From: Firmicutes bacterium UBA5388
GTDB taxonomy: Bacteria; Bacillota; UBA4882; UBA10575
Direction of reading: 5' to 3'
Length of the DNA: 11,725 nt
NCBI GenBank assembly: GCA_002409975.1
Contig: DHOO01000007.1
Span: 23,430-35,154 of the forward strand
The notes beneath the pieces were generated by a model. The model was not told the origin of the DNA. It did no database searches and was given only the letters and a program-made list of their open reading frames with translations. Below, in pieces: positions 5,741 through 11,725 of this stretch. The position numbers and the translations under genes were made by a program. How positions within the stretch are numbered: position 1 is the first letter of the stretch; every line of letters starts with the position of its first letter.

Positions 5741-6739
5741 TTGGCCGAAATTTTAACACAAAATGAAATTGATTCTCTTTTACAGGCGCTTTCCACCGGG
5801 GCCATTGATGCCGAATCTGTAAAGACTGAAGAGAAAACAAGGAGGGTTCGCCCTTACGATTTTCGTCGACCGAGCAAATTTGCCAAAGAACAGATCCGTA
5901 CTTTAGTGATGATTCATGAAAATTTTTCACGATTATTAACTTCATCACTATCCGCGTATTTGCGCACCATGGTCCAGTCCGAGGTGGCGTCCGTAGATCA
6001 GCTAACTTATGAAGAGTTCACCAAGTCCTTACAAAATCCGACAGTGATTAATATTATGGGTTTAAAGCCACTGGATGGTAGTATAGTGTTAGAGTTTGCT
6101 CCCAATTTAGCTTTTGCCTTTATTGATCGGCTATTAGGAGGTCAAGGAGCTTATGATGGTTTAATACGGGAGCTTACTGAGATCGAACAGATGGTTACTA
6201 AACGGGTAGTGATGAGGATCGCCAATAGTGTTAAGGAAGCTTGGAACAATGTAATGAGTATTGACCCTGAATATCAGGGGATGGAGACTAACCCTTTATT
6301 TACCCAGGTAATTCCGCCTACAGAAATGGTAATTCTGGTAACGCTTGACTTAAAGGTGGCGGAGATTAGTGGTCTGATGAACTTATGTTACCCTTATATT
6401 TTACTGGAACCAGTATTAAATAGATTGAGTTCTCAATTTTGGTTCGCTAGTTCAAAGAAGAATTTTTCACCTGAAGATATTAATACCTTAACCACCCGGT
6501 TAAAAGAGGCAACAATCCCGATTGATGTTGAGTTGGGGAAAACCATTATTTCAGTTCGGGATATGTTAAATTTAACGGTTGGTGATGTGATCAAAGTGGA
6601 ACAATCAGTTAAAAATCCTTTAGTGGTTAAAGTTGGGAAAGAGGAAAAATACTATGGTTTTCCGGGATTATCAAATAATAAACTTGCGATTCAACTTTAT
6701 GGGACCAAGATAAAAGGTGGTGAGAAAGATGTCAAATGA
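5741..6739 (+). CDS. fliM: Flagellar motor switch protein FliM
   Basis: C-ring switch component that binds CheY-P and links FliG to FliY/FliN. The N-terminal CheY-binding peptide is 'ILTQNEIDSLLQAL' (about 4-17). 'YDFRRPSKFAKEQIRTL' (39-55) opens the middle CheC-like domain, which carries the FliG-contacting loop 'LLGGQG' (131-136). The C-terminal SpoA domain is about 258-322 ('DVELGKTIISVRDMLNLTVG', 'GDVIKVEQ', 'NKLAIQLYG'). 332 aa is the usual length. The start codon is TTG, chosen because GGGGGTGGCAGA lies directly before it and no in-frame ATG precedes the CheY-binding peptide. The 3' end overlaps fliY by 11 nt. Confidence 0.96.
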   Translation: MAEILTQNEIDSLLQALSTGAIDAESVKTEEKTRRVRPYDFRRPSKFAKEQIRTLVMIHENFSRLLTSSLSAYLRTMVQSEVASVDQLTYEEFTKSLQNPTVINIMGLKPLDGSIVLEFAPNLAFAFIDRLLGGQGAYDGLIRELTEIEQMVTKRVVMRIANSVKEAWNNVMSIDPEYQGMETNPLFTQVIPPTEMVILVTLDLKVAEISGLMNLCYPYILLEPVLNRLSSQFWFASSKKNFSPEDINTLTTRLKEATIPIDVELGKTIISVRDMLNLTVGDVIKVEQSVKNPLVVKVGKEEKYYGFPGLSNNKLAIQLYGTKIKGGEKDVK

Positions 6740-7781
6740 AATGCTGTCACAAGAAGAAATTAACGCTTTATTAAATGAAGATGTTGTTGAATTAACTCCA
6801 GTGGAAAAAGACGCGCTGGGTGAAATTGGCAATATCGCCTTTGGTTCTGGATCAACTGCTCTCTCCCTTCTTTTAAACCGTAGAGTAGAACTGAATACTC
6901 CCACCGTCGCGCTTTCCGAGATGAAAAAATTAATTCGAGAACATCCCACTCCTTGTGTGGCTGCGGAGGTAGATTATCTTAAGGGTTTAAAGGGCACTAA
7001 TCTCTTAATGATTAAAATGCACGATGCCGCTGTGATTGCCGATCTAATGTTAGGCGGCGATGGGATCCATCCCAAAGTTGAGTTGGAAGAGATGGAGCTC
7101 AGCGCGATTGGTGAAGCCATGAATCAGATGATTGGTAAAGCTTCTACTTCGATGTCTTCCCTTTTTGACCTTAGGATTGAGATCGCGCCTCCGCGGACGA
7201 GTATCTTAGCGATGACTGATGCGGAAGAGATTAGTAAACATTTTACAGAGAATAATCTAGTGATCGTTATTTATTTCCGCTTAGTAATCCAGGACCTGGT
7301 TGACAGTAAATTGATGTTAATCATCCCTTATGATTTTGGGCGGGAAATGGCCAAAACCTTGATTAGAAAGAATTCGCCCTTAAATAATGATGATGTAGTT
7401 CAGGAAATACCGCCAGCTGTGGGTGGAAAATCTAGCGGAGGGGAGAATATGGAAGTTTCAAAAACCACTGTACGACCGATTCAGTTTGGGGTCTTAAACT
7501 CTTCTCCAACCCATCAAGACACTGGTAACCTTAATTTATTACTGGATGTTCCTTTGGAAATCAGTGTGGAATTGGGTAGCACGAAGATGAGGATTAAAGA
7601 GATTTTAGATCTGGGAATTGGCTCTGTCATTGAACTGGATCGGCTTGCTGGGGAATTGGTGGATATTCTTGTTAACGGGAAGTTAATTGCTAAAGGTGAA
7701 GTGGTGGTTATTGACGAAAACTTTGGGGTGAAAATAACAGATATTGTTAGCCCGTTTGAAAGAGTAAACAATTTACAATAG
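6729..7781 (+). CDS. fliY: Flagellar switch protein / CheY-P phosphatase FliY
   Basis: FliY is the Bacillota form of FliN. It builds the C-ring and removes phosphate from CheY-P at the switch. From the N-terminus: a CheY-binding-type peptide 'MLSQEEINALL' (5-15), nearly a copy of that in FliM; a CheC-like domain with two phosphatase signatures, D28-E32-N35 in 'DALGEIGNIAFG' and S125-E129-N132 in 'SAIGEAMNQMIG'; a polar linker (about 220-260); and a FliN/SpoA domain at the C-terminus ('DVPLEISVELGSTKMRIKEI'...'GEVVVIDENFGVKITDIV'). Both active-site sets look intact. I chose ATG 6729 because AAAGGTGGTGAG lies just before it; GTG 6717 and ATG 6741 are alternatives. With ATG 6729 the protein is 350 aa. 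Confidence 0.95.
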   Translation: MSNEMLSQEEINALLNEDVVELTPVEKDALGEIGNIAFGSGSTALSLLLNRRVELNTPTVALSEMKKLIREHPTPCVAAEVDYLKGLKGTNLLMIKMHDAAVIADLMLGGDGIHPKVELEEMELSAIGEAMNQMIGKASTSMSSLFDLRIEIAPPRTSILAMTDAEEISKHFTENNLVIVIYFRLVIQDLVDSKLMLIIPYDFGREMAKTLIRKNSPLNNDDVVQEIPPAVGGKSSGGENMEVSKTTVRPIQFGVLNSSPTHQDTGNLNLLLDVPLEISVELGSTKMRIKEILDLGIGSVIELDRLAGELVDILVNGKLIAKGEVVVIDENFGVKITDIVSPFERVNNLQ

Positions 7782-7790
7782 GGGGGGGAA
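7781..7790 (+). promoter_or_regulatory. G8 tract forming the cheY ribosome binding site
   Basis: Eight consecutive G (7781-7788) followed by AA lie before the GTG start at 7796. The first G belongs to the fliY stop TAG. The GGGGGGAA stretch is the only purine-rich site for cheY. Such a tract is prone to length change and to sequencing error; a change would alter spacing but not reading frame. Confidence 0.7.
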
Positions 7791-7795
7791 GTTTT

Positions 7796-8158
7796 GTGAA
7801 AAACCGTGTTTTAGTAGTGGACGATGCAGCATTTATGAGAATGATGATTAAAGATATCTTAAAAAAGGGTGGCTATGAAGTTGTCGGTGAAGCAGAGGAT
7901 GGAGTTAAGTCGATTGAAAAATTTAAAGAATTAAAACCGGATTTAGTCACCATGGATATCACGATGCCAGAGATGGATGGGATAACTGCTGTTAGGGAGA
8001 TTAGGAAGATTGATGCCAACGCCTTAATTATAATGTGTAGCGCCATGGGGCAACAGGCGATGGTTATTGATGCGATCCAGGCTGGAGCAAAAGATTTTGT
8101 CGTCAAGCCTTTTCAACCGGATCGAGTCTTGGAGGCAGTAAGAAAAGTATTACAATGA
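7796..8158 (+). CDS. cheY: Chemotaxis response regulator CheY
   Basis: A stand-alone receiver domain of 120 aa with no output domain. The acidic pocket is D9-D10 ('VLVVDDAAFMR'), the phosphoacceptor is Asp54 in 'DLVTMDITMPEMDG', the hydroxyl switch residue is Ser82 ('IIMCSAMG'), and the conserved lysine is K104 in 'FVVKPF'. In the Bacillota pathway CheY-P, made by CheA, binds FliM and FliY to set rotation direction, and FliY hydrolyses it. Its place between fliY and fliO matches Bacillus. It starts with GTG after a G8 tract. Its stop overlaps the fliO start by 4 nt (ATGA). Confidence 0.96.
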   Translation: MKNRVLVVDDAAFMRMMIKDILKKGGYEVVGEAEDGVKSIEKFKELKPDLVTMDITMPEMDGITAVREIRKIDANALIIMCSAMGQQAMVIDAIQAGAKDFVVKPFQPDRVLEAVRKVLQ

Positions 8159-8727
8159 TAACCTATCTTTTATTAGGCATGTCTGGGCTATTAATTGCGT
8201 TACCTGACGCGGGTGTTGTGGAAAAAACCGATCCAGTAATTGCGACAGCGGGGAATACTTTCGCCTTTTTACAGATCATCTTTTATCTTATCTGTTTAGT
8301 TGCGGTTCTCTTCTTGGCCTCGAGAGCTACCCGTTGGCTTGGAGGTAAGGTTGGGGGAGTTCGTGGTCGCTATATGAGAGTAATCGAGACTCTTTACTTA
8401 GGACCAAATCGATCTTTGTATTTAATTACGGTTTGTAACCGTTTATTGCTAATAAGTACAGCTGAGCGAAATATAAATCTAGTGATGGAAATAAATGACC
8501 CGGCTGTGCTAAGTAAGATTATGGAAGAAAATACTCTTTCTGCGGATAGTAATGGAAAGGGTCAAACACCCAAAAGTTTCTCTGATTACATGAAAAAATT
8601 ACTGGACGCCTCAAAAGCCGACGGCACAACTGGTATTGATAGAGCAGGGGCTGATTCTTCATCACATAGAATCGAGGAGAGACTAATGAAGTTTAGAACC
8701 CATCGAGGGCAGAATGGGCATGAATAA
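8155..8727 (+). CDS. fliO: Flagellar biosynthesis protein FliO (FliZ-like)
   Basis: Membrane protein that assists FliP assembly in the export gate; called FliZ in older Bacillus naming. The N-terminus is hydrophobic ('MITYLLLGMSGLLIALPDAG'), which could be a signal peptide or a first membrane segment. A clear transmembrane helix follows at about 36-55 ('FAFLQIIFYLICLVAVLFLA'). After it comes the FliO core 'RYMRVIETLYLGPNRSLYLI' to 'LLLISTAERNINLV' (about 73-110). The last 60 residues are polar and variable. It starts by ATGA overlap with cheY and has no good ribosome binding site close by (GGAGG is about 20 nt upstream), so it probably depends on translation of cheY. The product call rests on pattern plus position before fliP. 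Confidence 0.9.
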   Translation: MITYLLLGMSGLLIALPDAGVVEKTDPVIATAGNTFAFLQIIFYLICLVAVLFLASRATRWLGGKVGGVRGRYMRVIETLYLGPNRSLYLITVCNRLLLISTAERNINLVMEINDPAVLSKIMEENTLSADSNGKGQTPKSFSDYMKKLLDASKADGTTGIDRAGADSSSHRIEERLMKFRTHRGQNGHE

Positions 8728-9478
8728 AAAGCATCTTACTTATGCTGTGCTCTTAGGAATGTTGCTAACGCTTCTCTGCTGTCAAGCCAGTCTGGGACAA
8801 CCGGTTCTTCCTAGGATTGAGATTGGCTGGAATAATACGGATAGTCCGGAACAGGTTGCTGCCAGTCTCCGGATTTTAGCGTTAATTACCATTCTTTCCT
8901 TAGCTCCCGCTATCTTAATAATGACTACGGCTTTTACTAGAATAATTGTGGTTCTCTCTTTTACGCGGAGCGCGATCGGTCTTCAGCAATCGCCACCAAA
9001 TCAAGTAATAATTGGGTTAGCTCTTTTTCTTACTTTTTACATAATGGCGCCTACTTGGAGCGAGGTTCAGCAGAAAGCCTTAACCCCTTTTTTTGAGGGG
9101 ACGATCTCGATCGAACAAGCCTTGGAGGAGACTGAGGGGCCGGTTAAAAATTTTATGGGGAAACATACCAGGAACGAAGATTTAAGATTGTTTATGAAAA
9201 TAGGGGAGATTACGACCAGACCGGGTAATTTTAAGGATATACCTTTTCACGTTCTGACCCCGGCCTTTATCATCAGCGAATTAAAAACTGCCTTTATGAT
9301 GGGTTTTATCCTGTATATTCCTTTTTTGGTTGTGGATATGATTGTGGCCAGCACTTTGATGTCAATGGGAATGTTAATGCTTCCGCCGGTGATGATTTCT
9401 ATGCCTTTTAAAATTTTACTCTTTGTCTTGGTTGATGGCTGGAATCTTGTGGTTAAAAGTATTTTAACCGGCTTTTAA
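8720..9478 (+). CDS. fliP: Flagellar export gate protein FliP
   Basis: Core channel subunit of the flagellar type III export gate (FliP5Q4R1). Counted from ATG 8720 (252 aa), residues 1-26 form a signal peptide (basic 'MNKK', hydrophobic core, 'QASLG' before the cut), usual for FliP. The first conserved block is 'MTTAFTRIIVVLSFTRSAIG' then 'LQQSPPNQVIIGLALFLTFY' (about 68-107). The second is 'TPAFIISELKTAFMMGFILY' to 'LMLPPVMISMPFKILLFVLV' (about 180-238). Both are typical and complete. Two starts are possible: ATG 8714 and ATG 8720. GAGGG at 8705-8709 gives better spacing (10 nt) to 8720, which leaves an 8-nt overlap with fliO. Confidence 0.96.
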   Translation: MNKKHLTYAVLLGMLLTLLCCQASLGQPVLPRIEIGWNNTDSPEQVAASLRILALITILSLAPAILIMTTAFTRIIVVLSFTRSAIGLQQSPPNQVIIGLALFLTFYIMAPTWSEVQQKALTPFFEGTISIEQALEETEGPVKNFMGKHTRNEDLRLFMKIGEITTRPGNFKDIPFHVLTPAFIISELKTAFMMGFILYIPFLVVDMIVASTLMSMGMLMLPPVMISMPFKILLFVLVDGWNLVVKSILTGF

Positions 9479-9500
9479 AGTAAGACGGTGGTGATTACTA

Positions 9501-9773
9501 ATGAATGATGTGATGGTGGTTTCGATCATACGACAGGGATTAACCACTGTTCTAAAGGTAGCCGGCCCGATGTTGGGGGTAGGAATGATTATTGGTTTAT
9601 TAGTTAGTGTTTTTCAAGCTACGACCCAAATTCAAGAGCAGACATTATCCTTCATTCCTAAAATCTTGGCGATCTTTTTTACGCTGATTCTCTGCGGCCC
9701 CTGGATGTTAAGAGTATTAGTGGATTTTACCACTGAACTCTTCTCTTATCTGATTCAAGTTAGTAGATGGTGA
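9501..9773 (+). CDS. fliQ: Flagellar export gate protein FliQ
   Basis: A small 90-aa two-helix membrane protein, four copies of which pack around FliP/FliR in the export gate. Membrane segments lie at about 14-37 and 50-72, joined by the conserved cytoplasmic-side turn 'FQATTQIQEQTLSFIPKI', which is the family hallmark. The length is the usual one. GGTGGTGAT about 7-15 nt before the ATG supports the start. Its stop codon TGA lies inside the ribosome binding site of fliR. Confidence 0.96.
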   Translation: MNDVMVVSIIRQGLTTVLKVAGPMLGVGMIIGLLVSVFQATTQIQEQTLSFIPKILAIFFTLILCGPWMLRVLVDFTTELFSYLIQVSRW

Positions 9774-9782
9774 GGGTTATAA

Positions 9783-10568
9783 TTGGATCTTTCCGCTTGG
9801 ACTGAGATGAAGTTCACCCTTTTTTTACTGATCTTCTTACGAAATACGGGGCTAATGATCGCAGCGCCTTTTTTCCAAAGCCGGAATATTCCAAATGTTC
9901 TCCGTATATGCCTGGCTTTATTTCTATCTTTTGTGTTTGTGCCTGTGCTTAAATTGCCTAGCGCCCTGCCCCAAAACTTTTGGCAGATAGCATTATTAAT
10001 GATTCAAGAATTGATCCTTGGGCTGATTATGGGTTATATTTTATACTTGACTTTTGCCGGATTGCAATTAGCGGGTCAACTGATTGATGTGCCGATGGGT
10101 TTTGGGATGGTTAATGTTTTAGATCCTCAGACCGGTGGTCAAATGCCAATTATTGGTCAACTTTATTCTTTAATAGCAGTGTGGCTCTTTTTACTGGTTA
10201 AGGGAGATCATACTTTGATTAATATTTTAGCGCAAAGTTTTAAACTTCTTCCTATCGGAGAACCGTTACTTTTAACCAGGGGACTTTTGCTAGTAATTAA
10301 AGCGTTTTCCGGCCTGTTTTGGTTAGCGATCCAAGTAGCAATCCCCATCATAGGGGTACTTTTCCTTACTGATATTGGTTTAGGGGTGCTGGCGAAACTA
10401 ATACCACAGATTAATGTCTTTTTTCTTGGTTTTCCGATTAAGGTTTTTTTAGGAATAACAATTCTAATCTTATCATTGCCTGTCCTTGTTCGCTGGTTAG
10501 CAGTGAATTATTCGAATAATGGGAGTGTGTGGACTGAATTACTACGCTTTCTTAAAGCGATTGGGTAA
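9783..10568 (+). CDS. fliR: Flagellar export gate protein FliR
   Basis: The single-copy FliR subunit that completes the helical FliP-FliQ-FliR gate. At 261 aa it is almost wholly hydrophobic, with about six membrane segments. Family features include 'FLRNTGLMIAAPFFQSRNIP' (18-37), 'IQELILGLIMGYILYLTFAG' (about 73-92), the loop 'GQLIDVPMGFGMVNVLDPQT', and 'LAKLIPQINVFFLGFPIKVF' (about 199-218). The start is TTG, chosen because GGTGAGGG (9770-9777) lies 5 nt before it. The next in-frame ATG, at 9810, would trim the conserved N-terminus. flhB follows closely; if flhB began at its only upstream ATG it would overlap fliR by 50 nt. Confidence 0.95.
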   Translation: MDLSAWTEMKFTLFLLIFLRNTGLMIAAPFFQSRNIPNVLRICLALFLSFVFVPVLKLPSALPQNFWQIALLMIQELILGLIMGYILYLTFAGLQLAGQLIDVPMGFGMVNVLDPQTGGQMPIIGQLYSLIAVWLFLLVKGDHTLINILAQSFKLLPIGEPLLLTRGLLLVIKAFSGLFWLAIQVAIPIIGVLFLTDIGLGVLAKLIPQINVFFLGFPIKVFLGITILILSLPVLVRWLAVNYSNNGSVWTELLRFLKAIG

Positions 10569-10575
10569 GGAGAGG
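10567..10575 (+). promoter_or_regulatory. Shine-Dalgarno for flhB
   Basis: AAGGAGAGG immediately follows the fliR stop. It is the best ribosome binding site in the region, yet no in-frame ATG, GTG or TTG lies within 20 nt downstream. The in-frame codon at a workable distance (9 nt after GAGG) is ATA at 10585. Confidence 0.65.
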
Positions 10576-10584
10576 AAGAGGAAA

Positions 10585-11676
10585 ATAGTATCTGATTGGA
10601 ACTGGGATCTTCAGTTTTTTGCCGATGAAGAGAAAACTGAAGAGGCAACCCCTAGAAAACTTCAGGAAGCCAGGAAAAAGGGGCAAATACCCCGCAGTTC
10701 CGAACTTAGCGCAGTGGTAACCTTATTGGCTGGGTTTACCGCGTTAAATGCTTTTAGTCAAATTATACTTAATAGATTATACGGCTATTTCCAGTTTAGC
10801 TTCTCTAGTGAGATGTTGAATACTAATTTAGATGAAATCGCGCTGGCTAATATAATGAATGGAACGATCTTGACTGTGATCGGGGTTTTTTTACCGACGG
10901 GCTTAACAATTTTAGCGGCTGGTATTATTATTAATTACTTACAAAGTGGGGGAATCTTTACTTTAGAACCACTTAAAATGAAACTGGATCGGATCAATCC
11001 TCTTCAAGGGTTTAAAAGAATGTTCTCTCCTAAAAAGTTGGTTGATCTGTTTAAAGCTCTTTTTAAACTAGGTGGAGTTATTATTATTATTTGGTCTTCT
11101 TTTAAAGGTCCCGTCTTTTCACTAGCGGAAACCTATTTACTGAACCCGACTTTTCAAGTGGCGGCTACAATTTGGCGGTTAATGTATAAAATAGTTTTAC
11201 GTGTTTCTCTTCTGCTGATGGTATTAGCGGTTTTTGATTATTTCTATCAACGTTATGAGTATCGTAAAAACCTAAGAATGACTAAAAAAGAAGTGCAAGA
11301 TGAGTTCAAGCAGACTGAAGGAGACCCCAAGATTAAAAGTAGAATTAGACAGAAACAACGGCAAATTGCCATGCGTCGTATGATGCAGGAGATCCCAAAA
11401 GCTGATGTGGTTATTACGAACCCTACTCATTTAGCAGTGGCTTTAAAGTATGAGGCCGCCAAGATGGAAGCGCCCCAGGTGCTTGCCAAAGGAGAAGGAT
11501 ATATTGCCGCGAAAATTAAAGAGCTGGCCGCGGCGCATAATGTTCCCATGGTTGAAAACAAACCCTTAGCGAGGACCATCTACCAAACAGTGGAAATCGG
11601 AGGGTTCGTCCCGCCCCACCTCTATCAAGCAGTGGCGGAAGTTTTAGCTTTTGTTTACAAATTACGGCAAAAGTAA
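10585..11676 (+). CDS. flhB: Flagellar export switch protein FlhB, apparent ATA start
   Basis: FlhB is the membrane export protein whose cytoplasmic domain self-cleaves to switch secretion from hook to filament proteins. The N-terminal motif 'DLQFFADEEKTEEATPRKLQ' is typical. Four membrane segments follow, then the linker and the cleavage motif NPTH (Asn279 counted from ATA) in 'VVITNPTHLAVALKYE', with conserved 'AKGEGYIAAKIKELAAAHNV' and 'ENKPLARTIYQ' after it. The frame is also open from ATG 10519 (385 aa), but that start has no ribosome binding site and lies 50 nt inside fliR; TTG 10561 has only a weak one. Starting at ATA 10585 gives 363 aa, close to Bacillus FlhB (about 360), with AAGGAGAGG before it. 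Product certain; start uncertain. Confidence 0.93.
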   Translation: MVSDWNWDLQFFADEEKTEEATPRKLQEARKKGQIPRSSELSAVVTLLAGFTALNAFSQIILNRLYGYFQFSFSSEMLNTNLDEIALANIMNGTILTVIGVFLPTGLTILAAGIIINYLQSGGIFTLEPLKMKLDRINPLQGFKRMFSPKKLVDLFKALFKLGGVIIIIWSSFKGPVFSLAETYLLNPTFQVAATIWRLMYKIVLRVSLLLMVLAVFDYFYQRYEYRKNLRMTKKEVQDEFKQTEGDPKIKSRIRQKQRQIAMRRMMQEIPKADVVITNPTHLAVALKYEAAKMEAPQVLAKGEGYIAAKIKELAAAHNVPMVENKPLARTIYQTVEIGGFVPPHLYQAVAEVLAFVYKLRQK

Positions 11677-11725
11677 GGGCTTTTTGCGTTGTCTTTCGTT
11701 TTAATTATCCCGATACAATATATTG
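11677..11725 (+). other. Tail after flhB, no gene start visible
   Basis: At least 49 nt without a start codon that has a ribosome binding site. flhA is the gene expected next in this operon type. The stretch is T-rich and contains TACAAT (11714-11719), which overlaps a GCCGATAT-like sequence CCCGATAC (11709-11716). No good -35 element and no hairpin was found, so a promoter is only a possibility. Confidence 0.35.

Noticed and set aside
6717..6728. fliY starting at GTG 6717
   Set aside because: The GTGGTGAG bases fall inside the likely ribosome binding site AAAGGTGGTGAG that serves ATG 6729.
10519..10584. flhB starting at ATG 10519, adding 22 residues
   Set aside because: No ribosome binding site before it, a 50-nt overlap with fliR, and the added residues do not resemble FlhB N-termini.

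Overview
The window is a continuous stretch of a flagellar/chemotaxis (fla/che-type) operon, with every gene on the + strand. The order is fliK (5'-truncated) - flgD - conserved flagellar-operon protein - flgE - flbD - motA - motB - fliL - fliM - fliY - cheY - fliO - fliP - fliQ - fliR - flhB. This is the Bacillus/Clostridium layout. The combination of flbD (swrD), a FliY that carries a CheC-like phosphatase part and a FliN-like C-terminus, and cheY between fliY and fliO points to Bacillota (Firmicutes), probably a clostridial-type or deeper-branching class. motAB inside the main operon differs from Bacillus subtilis. Strong purine-rich ribosome binding sites, frequent TTA codons and several TTG/GTG starts also fit. 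Genus or species cannot be told from this sequence.

Region by region: 3-3441 encodes the rod/hook stage (FliK hook-length ruler, FlgD hook cap, a small conserved protein, FlgE hook subunit). 3517-5250 encodes FlbD/SwrD and the stator MotA/MotB, joined by overlapping stop and start codons. 5263-8158 encodes FliL, the switch proteins FliM and FliY, and CheY, the signal that binds them. 8155-11676 encodes the membrane export gate FliO, FliP, FliQ, FliR and FlhB. flhA would be expected just past the right edge, but its start is not visible.

The genes are tightly packed (overlaps of 4-11 nt or gaps of 9-22 nt). Only two internal gaps are larger: 1844-1932 before flgE and 3442-3516 after it. Both hold inverted repeats, so the hook gene is bracketed by RNA structures. 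There are no RNA genes, insertion sequences, CRISPR arrays or phage genes.

I do not see an undescribed system here. The points worth a second look are local: apparent domain duplications in both FlgD and FlgE, an anti-Shine-Dalgarno-like element in the flgE leader, a 17-pair hairpin after flgE, an flhB reading frame with no ordinary start codon at the expected place, a G8 tract as the cheY ribosome binding site, and a perfect 24-bp palindrome at the very first bases of the window.
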